Made by a program: the position numbers and the translations under genes. Shown here in pieces: positions 1 through 11,780 of a stretch of 64,000 nt of DNA. The stretch is from Taxillus chinensis (Eukaryota; Streptophyta; Magnoliopsida; Santalales; Loranthaceae). The first letter of the stretch is position 1; each line of letters starts with the position of its first letter. Where the stretch lies: the NCBI GenBank assembly GCA_023512835.1, contig CM042087.1, positions 20,589,260 through 20,653,259 of the forward strand, written 5' to 3'. The notes under the pieces were generated by a model. That model had not been told where the DNA came from. It saw nothing but the letters and a program-made list of their open reading frames with translations, and searched no databases.

Positions 1-1751
1 AAGGTTAGCTTTGCCGCCATGGGGAAGTGTTCGCCTTTTGGGGATATCAGGATGGCCCCAACACCGTGACCTAAAAGACTGGAGGCTCCGTTAAACCACA
101 TCATCCATATGTCTGATACTTCGGCCATGAGAATGTTGATGTACTCATCTGGAAATCCAACAGTCATAGGCTCGTAATCTTTTAGTGCTCTGTCTGCCAA
201 GTAATCAGCTATTGCACTCCCTTTGATGGCTTTTTGAGGCACATAGATGACATCAGATTCCGATAGGACCAATTGCCATTTGGCAATTCTTCCAGAGATG
301 GATGGCTTTTCCAAGAGATGTTTGAGTGGATCATGCCTTGAAATCAACCATGTGGTATGATAAAGAGTGTATTGCCTCAATCGTCTTGTTATCCAAACAA
401 GGGCACATGTCTTTTCCAATGGTGTGTAATTCGTTTCATTGATGGTGAACTTCTTGCTCAGATAATAAATGGCCTGCTCCTTCTTGCCTATAGAATCATG
501 TTGCCCCAAGACACAACCCATTGAGGACCCTTGGACAGTCAAGTATAAGATCAAAGATCTGTCTGGTACTGGTGGGACCAAAACAGGTGGATTGGACAGA
601 TATTGTTTGATCCTGTCAAAAGCTTCTTGACATTTGTTATTCCAAATTTCTGGATTGTTCTTCCGTAAAGTCTTGAAAATTGGTTCACATGTGGCTGTTA
701 ATTGTGAAATGAATCGAGCAATGTAATTTAATCTCCCGAGGAACCCTCTGAACTCCTTGATGGTTCGTGGTGGGGGCATCTCTTGGATAGCTCGAACCTT
801 GTCTGGATCAATTTCCACTCCTTTTTGGCTCACAATGAAACCTAACAGTTTTCCCGACATGGCTCCAAAAGTGCACTTTTCTGGGTTCAATTTGAGTTGA
901 TATTTCCATAGCCTATTAAAAAGCATACGGAGTACTTCGATGTGATCTTCAGTGCTCCGCGATTTAGCTATCATATCATCCATATAGACCTTGACTTCTT
1001 TATGCATCATGTCGTGGAATAGGGTCATCATGGCTCACTGATAGGTTGCCCCTGCGTTCTTCAGACCAAAAGGCATCACATTATAACAGAATGTGCCCCA
1101 AAGTGTCGTGAAGGTGGTCCTCTCCTTGTGTTCAGGGGCCATATGAATCTGATTGTAGCCTGAGAAGCCATCCATGAATGAGAATAAGGCATGTTTTGCG
1201 GTGTTATCCACTAGGGTATCAATATGAGGAAGCGGGAAGTTGTTTTTCGGGCTGGCCCAATTCAGATCTCTATAATCGACACACATGCGTACTTTGCCTC
1301 CTTTCTTCGGTACTGGTACAACATTGGCCACCCATTCTGGATAGTGGGAGACACTTAGGAAACCTACGTCCCATTGCTTTTTGACTTCTTCTTTAATCTT
1401 CAGTAGCATCTCTAGTCTCATTCTTCGCAATTTCTGTTATACTGGCTTGCACTCTGGCTTCACTAGTATGTGATGCTGCACTATGTCTGTGTCTAATCCT
1501 GGCATATCTTGGTATGACCATGCAAAAATGTCGATGTAGCTTCTTAACAGCTCGATTAACTTCTTCTTGATGTCGGTAGCTAGCAAAGACCCTACCCTCA
1601 ATTCTTTTGGTTTGGCTGTCGTCCCCAAATTCACTGTTTCTACTGGGTCTTCACTTGGAATGGATAAGCAATCATCCCTTTCCAATAGGCGTATGATCTC
1701 TCTCGGTAGCTCGGGTGTCTCCTCCGCCTCATTCTCATCAGCTTCAAACAC
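1..1751 (-). pseudogene. Ogre/Tat pol: reverse transcriptase and RNase H (partial)
   Basis: The minus-strand translation gives a pre-RT segment (1,751-1,437), the RT fingers and palm with VDYRDLN and MPFGLKNAGATYQ (1,430-1,035), then the catalytic YMDD near 990 and the thumb. The RNase H connection with LSKKFTINETNYTPLEKT follows, and RNase H runs to position 1. In-frame stops separate the blocks: one between 1,437 and 1,430 and one just after the GATYQ motif. The polymerase would copy element RNA into cDNA in cytoplasmic particles. It is truncated by the window edge and broken, so classed as a pseudogene. Confidence 0.85.
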
Positions 1752-2018
1752 TGGCTGTTCCTAGTTTGGACTTTGGTCAAACCATAGGCCTCTCGTTTTG
1801 CTTTCACATATGATGTTTTCATTGACATTGTGATACCTGCTTATAAGAGAATTACAAGTTGGTTACCAAATATGATATGCATATGTTATAAATGGAATGC
1901 ACCGTGAAAGATTTGAAGAAAAATACATTTTATTGAAAAGCTTTTGATAAAAACAAACGTCCACCGCTTTAAAAGACATTAAAATAGAATACTTTAAATC
2001 CCAGTGACCCTGTAAGCA

Positions 2019-3823
2019 TTACATTATGGGGAGGTCTAGGCTGGTCCAATTGTTTAATGGATGGCTGGGATCCTCTCGCACCAACTGAACCATCTCGCTT
2101 GGTGCATACTTGTCTGTGTCCAGTGGAGCCACAGTCCCAGTTTTAGTTTCGGATTGGCTTTTGTGGATAAACGCTCCACTCTGAAAAGTATCATGTAAAG
2201 GGGGAAAGCTCCTCCTTTCTTCTTGTACTGGTCTTTTCTGCAACCTTGCCATTCTGATTTCCCTCTTCATGGTAGCTTCCCTTTGTCTGTCAACTTTTGT
2301 AGGGACGTAGCCTAGCCCAAACTTCTCGGTATTTTCTCGGATGGTCAATGGTTTTTGGATTCCTTGAGCCTTTGGGCCTAATCCTTGCCCTGGTTTGTAC
2401 CCCTGTTTAATCATGGTGGCTACAACCATTCTTGCAGCCTTCGAGAGATAAGGGCTTGGGGCAAAAGTGACATTCGCCATCTCAAATGCCCGATAGGAGC
2501 ATTCTGGTATATCTTCATTGTTCTCAGCATAGGGAACCGATGCTGGCTTGGTGACTAAGAAACTTGTTTCCCCAGAGATGCTAATGAGCTGATCTCCCAT
2601 TGCAAGTTTCATCTTTTGGTGGAGGCTTGACGGTACTGCTCCGGCCATATGGATCCAAGGTCTTCCCAACAAACAGCTATAGTAGGGTGTAATCTCCATC
2701 ACCTGAAATTCCACCGTAAAAGTCACTGGCCCAATTAGGAGTAGAATGTCCATAGTTCCCACCACATCATGTTTCCCTCCATTGAATGCTCGTACCTTCA
2801 TTGTACAAGGGCGCATATAGGATGTGTCGACCGGCAGTTGTTGCAGTATATGTAAGGGCATAATGTTCAAGGCAGAGCCATTATCGATAAGTACTCGAGC
2901 TATGGTGTGCTCCTTACATTTGACTGTGATATGCAGAGCCTTTATATGCCCATTTCCTTCTTATGGAAGCTCATCATCTCCAAAGCTGATGATGCTATTC
3001 ATAATGAGGTTACTAGTGAGTCCGTCCACATTCGCCACCGGGATGGTTGGAGGAACATTGGCTTGGCTTAGAACCTTCATGAGTGCTTCCCGGTGAGGTT
3101 GGGAATCCATCATTAATGAGAGCAACGAGATGCGAGCCGGTTGTCAACTCAGCTGGTCCACAATGTTATACTCGCTCTGCTTCATGAGTTTCAGAAATTC
3201 TATTGTCTCTTCCTCAGTGATTGGTGTTCCTTTCTTTGTTACCTCCAGTGTTAGCTCAACGTCGGGTTCGACAACTTTTTCCTTCCTTGCTTTGTCAGCC
3301 ATATCAAGGGCATATGCCCAACCACTCCTGGTCTTCTTTTCTGCTGTGGTGGCTCCCTGGACTACTTCACAGTTGTAATTCCATGGGACTGCTTTGTTTG
3401 TCTTGTAAGGGAATGGGGCAGGAACACGTATGGTGAGAGGCATAATCCCATGAGGCAATTGCGGGATTTCTGGAGTCTTAACATTCAAGACAAGGGGGGT
3501 TGGCACCCATGATGGTTTGTATGACATGTCTCCTTGAATCATATGGCTTTGACTATCTATCTCTTCTGTGGAGAATTCGATCATCCTTTGGTCCATGAGT
3601 TTTTGCACCACCCCGGAAAACTCACTACATTCTGCGATGTCATGTCCCCGTGACATCTTTTGATAAGGGTATTATTTTTCCCCATCTGTTCCTTTTCCTG
3701 CCTTCGGCATGTCTTTAGCAAGTATATAGCCATGTCCCTATAACAGAGTAAATAAATATGTTTTCTCCATTTGTACTTGGGAGACCTTCTCCAACCGTCC
3801 TTTATTCTCGATACTAGAAACAT
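2019..3823 (-). pseudogene. Ogre/Tat aspartic protease region with G-patch motif
   Basis: Minus strand. The upstream part (3,823-3,144) is the gag-protease linker seen in Tat elements, with the conserved EFLKLMKQSEYNIVDQLS near 3,150. The retropepsin follows: the active-site motif is LIDNGSALN, with the Asp codon at about 2,884, so Asn replaces the usual Thr/Ser after the catalytic Asp, as is common in this lineage. The distal LLGRPW motif is near 2,670. Downstream, IKQGYKPGQGLGPKAQGI (about 2,420-2,365) is a G-patch, a glycine-rich nucleic-acid-binding motif often fused to protease in retroelements. A stop near 2,960 and shifts near 3,650 interrupt the frame. It would have matured the Gag-Pol polyprotein. 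Confidence 0.8.
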
Positions 3824-4087
3824 TGTTGGAGTGTTCTGGGAGAGGATTGCTGTTCATATTTGGCGTCCCGATCAGTGCAGAAAAGTCTAGCCACTTTGCA
3901 TCCTTCAATGCCTGAACCTTCCTCTTGAATGTTATACAATTTTCAATATCATGTCCAGCTCCACCTGTATGATATTCACATCTGGCATCTACCTTGTACT
4001 AGGCCGGTGGAGGAGTCTTTATTTCTCCCAAGGGTATAGGGGTTACCATCCTTGCCTCTAAGAGCTTGGGGTATAATTCCGCATAAG

Positions 4088-5408
4088 TCATTGGAATTGG
4101 GTCAAACTCTTGCCGTGGTCGGTGAGAAGCCTAATTTGCTCCTGCTTGCTGGGTCTGGGCCCTCGGTTGCCCCTGTCCTTGGAATGAGGCTCTTGGTCCT
4201 TCCTGAGTTGCTGGCCTTGATTACTCTGGGTATGGTGCTCTCGGTTGAAATGAGTTAGGTACCATTGAATATGGAAATGGAACCCCTCCTTGCGACAAGT
4301 ATGGCATGAATTGGGGAGGTGTGCAGGTGCAGCATAGGCGGCCACTAGTGATCCTTGGTAGTACCTTGGTGCTTGGTAGAATGTCGGCTGCATCGCCTGG
4401 TTCGATTGATACACAAGGTTGCTCTCACCTTCTTTCTTCTTAAGCTGTAGTTGAGACCTTTTTGATGCCTCTGCCACATCACCCTTTAGTTTTCCTCCTT
4501 TAATTCCACTTTCTACATGTTCACCGAATGCGACCAAGTCTGCAAAGCTACTAGAGACGTTCCCAATTAACTTCTCGTAGTAGACGCCTTTCATTGTGTT
4601 GATAAAAAGAGTAGTGAGTTCTCTTTCTGTAAGGGGAGGTTGGACCTCTATAGCAGTCTCTCTCCATCTCCGTGCATAATCCTTGAAGCTTTTGTCGGAT
4701 CCCTTTTCCAAGGACTGCAGGGTTAGTTGATCCAGCGCCAATTCGGTGACATGTTTGTATTGTGCCAAGAAGGAGGTAGCCAATTCCTTCCATGTCTTGA
4801 TGCGGTTTCCATTTAGCTGAAAGTACCAACGAAGGGATGCCCCAATTAGACTTTCTTGGAAACAATGCATGAGGAGCTTGTCCTCACCAGCATATGCCAA
4901 ATGTGTACATGGCCAAATGTGTCTTTGGACACCGGGTCCCATTGAACCTCTCGAATTTCGGCATCTTGAATTTTGGTGGTAGCATCACTCCTGGCACTAA
5001 GCATAAGTCTTGCATGCTAGTTATACCATAGCTGTCAACGCCCTCTACGGCTTTCAATCTTTCCTTTAGACGTCTCAGAGCGGGAGACTCCATGTTTTCC
5101 TGGGGAACTGGGGATCCCACTGCTTCCATTACATTTCCTAGTGCTGGCATAATGAAGTGAGTTTGATTTGGGGTTGGAGGTTGTGCCATAGCAGGATGGT
5201 ATATGGGTGCCTAGCTTGGAGCTAGGTTGGGCGACTAAACGGCCTCCTGTCCCTGCTCTTGATGGTGATTGGTAGTTCCCCCTGTCGTAATTCTTCCTCT
5301 TTCTTCAGTCAACTTTGTGAGCATTTCCATTATTGCAGACATTTGCCCTTGTAAGGCTTGTTGTGACTGTTCCAAACCCATGAGTCTGTTCTCTATTTCG
5401 TCTGCCAT
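4088..5408 (-). pseudogene. Ogre/Tat gag
   Basis: Minus strand. A short leading ORF (ATG at 5,408, stop at 5,235) is a Gln/Glu-rich coiled coil starting MADEIENRLMGLEQSQQALQ. It is followed by 5,189-4,884 and 4,942-4,088, which carry the retrotransposon gag fold (SLIGASLRWYFQLN, then KTWKELATSFLAQYKHV and SFKDYARRWRETA). The protein would form the particle shell and package element RNA. One frame shift lies near 4,900-4,940, and the stop at 5,235 separates the coiled coil. No clear CCHC knuckle was found, as is usual for this lineage. Confidence 0.8.
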
Positions 5409-5790
5409 TGGCTGTGGCTGTGGTATTTGATTGCGCCGAGATCTGAGATTGTAAGAGTGCGCAATCCTGGAGAAAGTCTACTACTGACCTGGGTGCAAGG
5501 TAATTTTTACTTGATTTTCAATTTTGATATGCATGTATCCATGAATGACTATGCGAAGAGTTAGAGAAGCAAATAACTTTATTTCAAACATTTTCAAACA
5601 AACACACAGTACAATGCGGAAATGCCATGCAGATGAGAGCTATGGCTACATGATCTTAAGGCACACTTCCAGTCATCTCCTAAGTAGCACGGCGCCATTT
5701 CCTCTAAGGTGGTCGCTTGCCTGCTTCCTCCCCCTGCTTCAATATGGTCTCGACTTGTTTTTCCCTCAACTGCAACCGCTGGAGAGCTCC

Positions 5791-7090
5791 TTATAGAGAT
5801 GCTTCCAGCCTTTGGATCTGCTGCCTGAGATTTTGATTCTCCTGGAGGATAGCCTTCATGTCTGAAGTTAGCTGTGGCTTGTGTTGTGCCCTCCAAGATA
5901 TGTATATGGGATAAACACCAGGTCTTGGACTTTTGGGTTGCATCTTGTGTGGGGTGGACCATGCCTGATACATCTGTTTTCCTTTTTCTGCGAGCATGGT
6001 TCTGTTGTAGGTGAAGTCACAATATTCCATGCCAAATAGCACAAGGATAATCTGATGATGCCCAACTTGTCTTCCACCCTGTAGTGGTGCATATGCAGTT
6101 CCTCCCCAAAGACCTAGGAGTGGGACCCAATTATAGTCCCCGCAGCTATATGTCATGGAGACCACCGGCATCCAAGGAGCAGTCCAGGTAATGTCAACTT
6201 CTGTGAGGTTCTCTAACTTCCTTTTCTATCTTTTAAAGTCTTTAGGTAGGTTCCACTTGCTAAGCAGAATATCTAGTAGTGTTGTGGCTGGTACGTGATA
6301 AACAGCAGGGAAACGATAAACACTACAGGGGAAATAACCTTGCAACCAGGTACATAGGAGAGGTAGGCACCCCATGAACTGTCTCGAGCCTTTACTCCTC
6401 ATATAAGTAAGAGATCGAATGGTTTCGGCCAAGATAGCAGGAGTAGGGTCACATCCTTTGGGCACCTGCTGGACCAAATCTACAATTGCTCCATCGATGT
6501 GGGCCGGTATCCTCGGGAAAATGACTAGCCCATATATAGCTAGTGTCAGCAATTTGTGTGCCCCTGCTTCTGTTGTGGTTTGTTGCCCGCCCACCATAGG
6601 TTGTGGCTGCTGGTGAGTCCCATACTGGCTTTCCCATTATCTCAGCAAAGGCCCTTCGACATGATCTTCTGGGCTCCGGTAGATAAATTTTCATTTTGTT
6701 TTCCACGGGGATATCCAATAATCTTCTGTATTCTTCTATCGTGGGAACAAGATCTATGCCGTTGAAGTCAAAGCACCACCGTCGAGGCTCTCAGAAATAT
6801 ATGGCTGCCCCAAGCATATCCTTATCGGCCAGTAGCTCGGTCACATGGAGCAAATCCCCAAACTGTTGTATATATATGCTTTTCCTTTCGTCTGACCACT
6901 GCCTCCATATTGTATGTACCTCCTTAGTGTAGTCCAACTGATCTTCTATGATAATATGTTCTGCTTTGTGGGCTTCTTCTGGTGGAAAATCTCCAAGGCG
7001 AAGTTGGATGTCCCAGATGTTTGGGCCACCACTACGACAGCCTCTTTATCCTGAAGGCTTTTTAGGAGATGACTGAAAGTTTCCATGCCT
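5791..7090 (-). pseudogene. Ogre/Tat ORF1, DUF7745-like
   Basis: Minus strand, upstream of gag. The best block (6,597-6,226) reads LLTLAIYGLVIFPRIPAHID ... ILAETIRSLTYMRSKGSRQF ... LLCTWLQGYF. I recognise this as the pattern of the plant mobile domain-like family DUF7745, found in ORF1 of Ogre/Tat elements. The C-terminal part (6,171-5,791) ends in a Gln/Leu-rich coiled coil (ILQENQNLRQQIQRLEASL). Stops and shifts occur near 6,225, 6,600-6,720 and 6,930. The function of this ORF is unknown in the family. The start is not resolved; a Met near 7,090 begins the recognisable frame. Confidence 0.65.
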
Positions 7091-7756
7091 ATATGAATGT
7101 CGTGTTATGCATGATGACAAGTTAGGATGGCAGTTAAAACAAATCAGGTCAAATAGACAGGATAAAGAATAGACCAATAGTAAGGCAAATAAGATGTGCA
7201 GGGGATGACTTATGGACTACCCTACAAAACAAAGGTTAGCATGGCATGGAATGAGCAAACTACATCTGGGTCAATGCCCCTGATGGGCTTCTATTGCTAC
7301 ACCTATCTTATTCGTTGGTTCCCAAACTTCCTCAATAGAGGGCTCTGTACACCATGGGATTTACCGGAGAGGGATCTTAAAAGGACGTGCCTTAAAAGAA
7401 CCTCAAGCTTGAGTGAGGAGTCTGAGGCCCCATTGCGGATAATGATCAACGCGCTGGGGACCGTACTGAACCTCACTAACTTAAATTGTGCTAAACCCGG
7501 GTATAGGGTTATGTATGGATGCAACAAGTATGGAAAGCAGTAAATCACAACTATCATGGTAGTTAAGGCGTATAAATTAATCACAGTTTAAAGATAAACG
7601 ACAACTATAATGGCAATTAGATAAAAAATAAGTAAACCACAATTATATCTAGAAAATAAAAAAACAGCTTATCACGACAGCTAAATATATACAACAGTGC
7701 AATTAAAATAACCTCCTAATCCTAGTTCTAGACCTAACTCTCTAAAGTGTGTAAGT
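7091..7756 (-). other. Untranslated leader between PBS and ORF1
   Basis: No coding block is recognisable on either strand. The small ORFs here (for example 7,196-7,543 plus) show no family features. The position between PBS and ORF1 fits the long leader of Ogre-type elements. Confidence 0.5.
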
Positions 7757-7774
7757 CCACAGCAGAGTCGCCAG
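7757..7774 (-). other. Primer-binding site of the Ogre/Tat element
   Basis: On the minus strand the sequence right after the LTR end (GATGACA, then GC) is TGGCGACTCTGCTGTGGA. This is the Ogre/Tat-type PBS, reported in that group as matching a tRNA-Arg 3' end. Its position fixes the LTR 3' terminus at 7,776. Confidence 0.75.
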
Positions 7775-7775
7775 C

Positions 7776-10237
7776 TGTCATCACTGGTTTTCGTCCGGGC
7801 CCTTTGGGGTAAGCTCAAACTAAACCAATGGTGAGAAAATTTTAGAGTCGCCACCAACTGTTTTTGGGGTACAATTGGATACCCTCTTCTTTGAGTTGTT
7901 TAAAGGTGTGATCTACATTATCAGAGAAGGGTTCGGGAGTTGGTTACGTGTAGGGAAGGATTAGCACCCCTACAACGCCCTTTCGGTATCTATTTTCGGA
8001 GGAGGAGGTTTTCAATTTTATTTGCACTGCCACAACTGGATTAGGTTTCCTAAAAAGTCTATGGTTTTTATTTAGCTAAGTTATTTATTAAAGTCATGAT
8101 TAAAATGGATTTACCCTAAATTTCTAAAGGGAATCAGAAATTTTTTTTTGGTTTTTGTTTGAAGTGGAGAATGAGATCTTAGGGGTTTGTTTTGGTTTTT
8201 GGTTTTATTTTGGAAATTAAAATATGCTTTTTGTTTTTTTGTTTTTTTACATGGAATTGGAAATCCTAAAAATGGAAATACGTTTTAACTTGAAAACATT
8301 TTTTTGTTTGTTTTCTGTTGTTTTTTTTTTGTTTTGAAAACGTTTTATCTTTTTTTGCTTTTTTTTTGCAAGGATAAAACTATGAACTAACACAATAACA
8401 TATAAAGTGATGTGTGTGATTGTGACATGCATAAATCAAATAATGACCCATTCTTTTTCTTTCTTTCCTTTTTCTTCATGCCTCCCTTTATACTCTCTCT
8501 TTTTCTTTCTTTCTTTTTTTTTTTTTTTGCTATACTTTACGTATTACAACATACACATATACAAAAGAAAGGGAAATACAATGAAAACACAACGCATACC
8601 AATAAAAGAAAAAGAAATACAAGGAAATACTAAGAATTACATCACATATAAATATAAATAAGCTGAAAAGTAATGAATAACTAAAGATAGAACCGACTTT
8701 GGGGCTTGCAACACCAATCTTTTGTTTGAGCTCCGGTCAGCGCCGATAGTCACTTGCCCGAATTAGAACCAACAAATCTGGCAGCGAGATTTGTGAGGAG
8801 GATTTCCTGGTATTTGGAGATTGGAGTGATGTATTTTTTGGTTTGAGACTTTTGGTGACTGGGAATACGGAAAGTGGGCATAAGAAATAGGGAAATGAAG
8901 AAGAATTGTTTTTTTTGTTTTGATGAAAAAATGTAAGAGGAAGGGGGCAGAACTGGGTTGTTTGTTTGTGTTTTTTTTTTTTTTTTTTGGTGGGAGAAAG
9001 AGAGCTATAACGAGAAAGAAGGAAAGAGGAGTTGGAAAGGATGGGCGATTTTGATTTTGGGACAGGGAGAGTGTTGGGCGAAAATCTGGGTGTTCCTCTT
9101 TTGGGATTAGGGAGTTGGGCGTGAAGATGGCAGCAGAGTTTTCTAGTTTTTTCTCTCTGCCGAACTCTGGTTTTTTCTCTCTGCTGAACTCTTTTTTTTT
9201 TTGGACGAACTCTCCTTTTTTTTCTCTCCTGCCGAACTCCCCCTTTTTTTCCTTGGTCGAACCCTTTTGTGTGGACAGAAGACTGGTTTTAAAGAGCTGG
9301 CTCAATTTGGCTGGATTGCATTGATTGCAGCATTTAATGCTCTATTATGAATGCCAACACTTTTAATTGTAAGATTCTGGCTTTTGTCTAGTGGCTGGAC
9401 GACCTGTGCATAAAATCAGGAGGCATGTGATTGCCTTTTCATTTTTTTGTGAGCACATGTGACATACAGGCGTTGAAAAGCATCTTTGACAAAAATGGCC
9501 AGCTAATAAAACGTGTCCCGTGAGTAACCAGCGAGAATGCCAGCGAAAGAGGCCACACAGCGAAGGTCAACAGGTCAAAGGGTCGAAGTGTCAGCAGGGT
9601 CGAAGGTTGGTGGGTCAAAGGTCAACGGTCAATGTGTCAAAGTGTCGGTAGGTCGAAGGTCAACGATCAACGGGTCGAAGGTCAGTGGGTCGAAGGGCAA
9701 AGGGTGAAGGGTCGAAGTGTCGGCAGGTCGGAGTGTCGGCAGGCTTACAGGCTTCGAAGGTTGGTGGGTCGAAGGTCGAAGGGGCGAGTCGAAGGTTGGA
9801 ATGTCGGCAGGCTTACAGGCTTCGAAGGTTGGTGGGTCGAAGGTCGGAGTGTCGGCAGCGGGGCTTCGAGGCTTCGAGTCTTCGAGGCTTCGACCTGCTG
9901 ACACTTCGAGTTTTTTTTTTTAAACTTTTAATTACCCTTTTACCCCCACTTAAAATACCAAAATGGACGACCTTTCAGGGATTGTTTAGGAAAACCCGTA
10001 TTCGCCTAAATAGACATTTCAGAGTATTCCTCACGTGCACATTTTCGGGCCAGTTGACCAGGGGCATTGACCATCTTTTGGCAAGTTTAACTTTTCCCGA
10101 CGAAAATTGTTTTGGCCATAACTTCTTCATTTTTCATCGGAATTGAGCTCGGTCAAGTGCATTAGTCTCCAAATTTCATCCTCTATCACCTGGCATTGAT
10201 CTTGGGGCACTTTAGGGGCTGGCAATAGAGGTTATCA
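7776..10237 (-). repeat. 5' LTR of the Ogre/Tat element
   Basis: The inner end is fixed by the PBS. In plus orientation the LTR begins TGTCATCAC, and just inside it is a duplicated GAGTCGCCA motif near 7,847, common in Ogre LTRs. The outer end is placed at TTATCA (10,237), giving TG...CA termini on the minus strand and a length of about 2.46 kb. It is T-rich at 8,130-8,560 and 8,970-9,270 and contains the TCGAAGG tandem repeat at 9,550-9,905. No second LTR is in the window for comparison, so the outer end is an inference. Confidence 0.65.
9550..9905. repeat. Degenerate TCGAAGGT/TCGGCAGG tandem repeat in the Ogre LTR
   Basis: About 350 bp built of interleaved short units such as GGGTCGAAGGTC, AGTGTCGGCAGG and GCTTCGAGGCTTCGA. 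A larger unit of about 60-70 bp (TCGGCAGGCTTACAGGCTTCGAAGG) occurs at least twice (9,735-9,775 and 9,812-9,845). The ORFs predicted across it on both strands are artefacts of the repeat. Confidence 0.8.
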
Positions 10238-10239
10238 AT

Positions 10240-11780
10240 TTTGGGCTTCCCAGTTCGTGTCAATGCATCCATCTTGTACAAATCACATGGAATCTCTAAG
10301 GACCTATTCAACAAGGTATATGGCATGGGCAAAAGGTATATACATCAAATGGGGTTAGTATGTCCAACCCGAACAAAATGGGGTCCAACAATGAGGATGG
10401 TCGGCTGGAGATCAAGTCGATGAAGAGGCCTGAGTCAAGTGCAAGAAGTCATGCAGGAGACACAGCCAGCTCTGTACGAGCCCCAGTTCGCATACCACGA
10501 TAGTCGGTCTGTGTCTCACATACTTCTAAGGGCTCCTTTGCATCTGCTGCAACAATACATATAGCTGAAGTGGTGGAGAACATTGCCAGAACTCATCTCC
10601 CCACTAATTCTACACCCAAGGAGGCCCCTACTGCTGAGCTGCCCAAGGATACTACAGAAGTTAGAGAACCTGCAGTTGGAGGGCAGACACCAGCACAGGA
10701 AACCCCAGAGGATAGGGGTACTACAGCTGTACTGTTGAGCTCTCTTGGGGAGTCTGAGCTAGAAGATTTCTATATGGAATATGCCAAGGCTCATATGACC
10801 CCCGCCGAACTATGCAAGGCATGGATTGCCTTTGGTAAGCAGATGGTAGATAGAGACCATCTGATTAGTTGGTTGGTTGATCAGGGTCTTGTAAGAAAAG
10901 ACCGAGTGGAAGCTGTATCAGTGGTTTCCCCATCTCCCATCATGGTGGACTCACCTGCCACATCTACTCCTCATGATGTTGAGATGGTACCAATTGCGGT
11001 GGAAGAAGAAGCAGAAGAAGAAGAAACCCCTGGTGCTGCAGCCAGTGACTCCGATGCAGGAGCTGTCCCACAGGTCCCTGAGACTGTGGAAAGGACTGAG
11101 ATGGCCACACCATCTGCACCTGTAATTCATCAAGTGGCCACTCAAGTGAGTGAGGAGTACGCAGCCAATATCCCAATGGCTATCCCAGTACTAGCTGCGT
11201 CTCATTCACGTTCCCTGACAGCCGAAGAAGTAGATCTTCTGGGAAGCAAGGTCATTGAGAAACTGATTTCCTCTGGCATCCTCAAAACATCAGTATCTCA
11301 GGCCTTTGAAGAACGATTGGCTACCATGGAGTCAGGTATGGAAGAGGTACGAACTCAAGTTGAATTATCAGACCGTACCCTAGACAAGGTGCAGCAAGAA
11401 ATGACATCACTCACACATGTGACCACAGATGGGCTTAGACATCTGGAGGAACACTGTGAAGACATTAAAGGAGCTTACCAGAGACAATACAAAGGACTTA
11501 GTACAACTCTGGGAGCTATTCTTTCGGAATCTCATCGTCTTGCCAATGGCGAAATATCTTTTACTGTCAAAAACACACATCCATAGCCATCTGACCGACC
11601 TGCACCTGAACCAGTAGATACTCCACAGCCAGCTATGCCTTCCCCGAGTCACTCACCACCTCCATCTACTGCCACTTACATGCGTGGGTGAAAGCGTGCT
11701 CATAGAATCACTGTCATCACTGATTCTGATGATGATGATGATGTTCCCATTGCAACCCGCATGAAGAAACAGACAGTTGC
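10240..11780 (+). pseudogene. 5' part of a decayed ORF split by the Sirevirus insertion (env-like transposon protein?)
   Basis: The frame at 10,303-11,780 is open apart from stops at 10,501 (TAG), 11,584 (TAG) and about 11,689 (TGA). A related-looking segment at 10,241-10,360 lies in another frame. The encoded protein is Pro/Ser/Glu-rich. It has a block ending LISWLVDQGLV near 10,890, an acidic run, a predicted coiled coil (11,220-11,540) and an Asp tract (DSDDDDDV, 11,728-11,751). The order (short helical block with W-DQG, low complexity, coiled coil, Ser/Pro tail) parallels the extra ORF at 20,541, so it may be the remnant of another element's env-like ORF. It is cut at 11,780 by the copia element and resumes in the same frame at 43,707. 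Function unknown. Confidence 0.55.

Larger units (their letters stand above)
1..10237 (-). mobile_element. Ogre/Tat-type Ty3/gypsy LTR retrotransposon, truncated by window edge
   Basis: Read on the minus strand the order is 5' LTR (10,237-7,776), PBS, leader, DUF7745-like ORF1, gag, protease with a G-patch, RT and RNase H, continuing off the left edge. The extra ORF before gag, the long LTR and the PBS TGGCGACTCTGCTGTGG are typical of the Ogre/Tat branch of Ty3/gypsy. Integrase and the 3' LTR are outside the window. All reading frames are broken by several stops or shifts, so this copy is probably non-autonomous. The outer LTR boundary at 10,237 is inferred from a TG...CA terminus and from resumed coding-like sequence just beyond it; no target-site duplication can be checked. 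Confidence 0.85.

Noticed and set aside
8407..8661. Phe/Ser-rich ORFs at 8,247-8,661 and 8,763-9,324
   Set aside because: Poly-T stretches of the Ogre LTR; no coding features.
9629..9923. Several overlapping ORFs on both strands at 9,629-10,146
   Set aside because: Open only because the TCGAAGG tandem repeat lacks stops; repetitive peptide without a domain.
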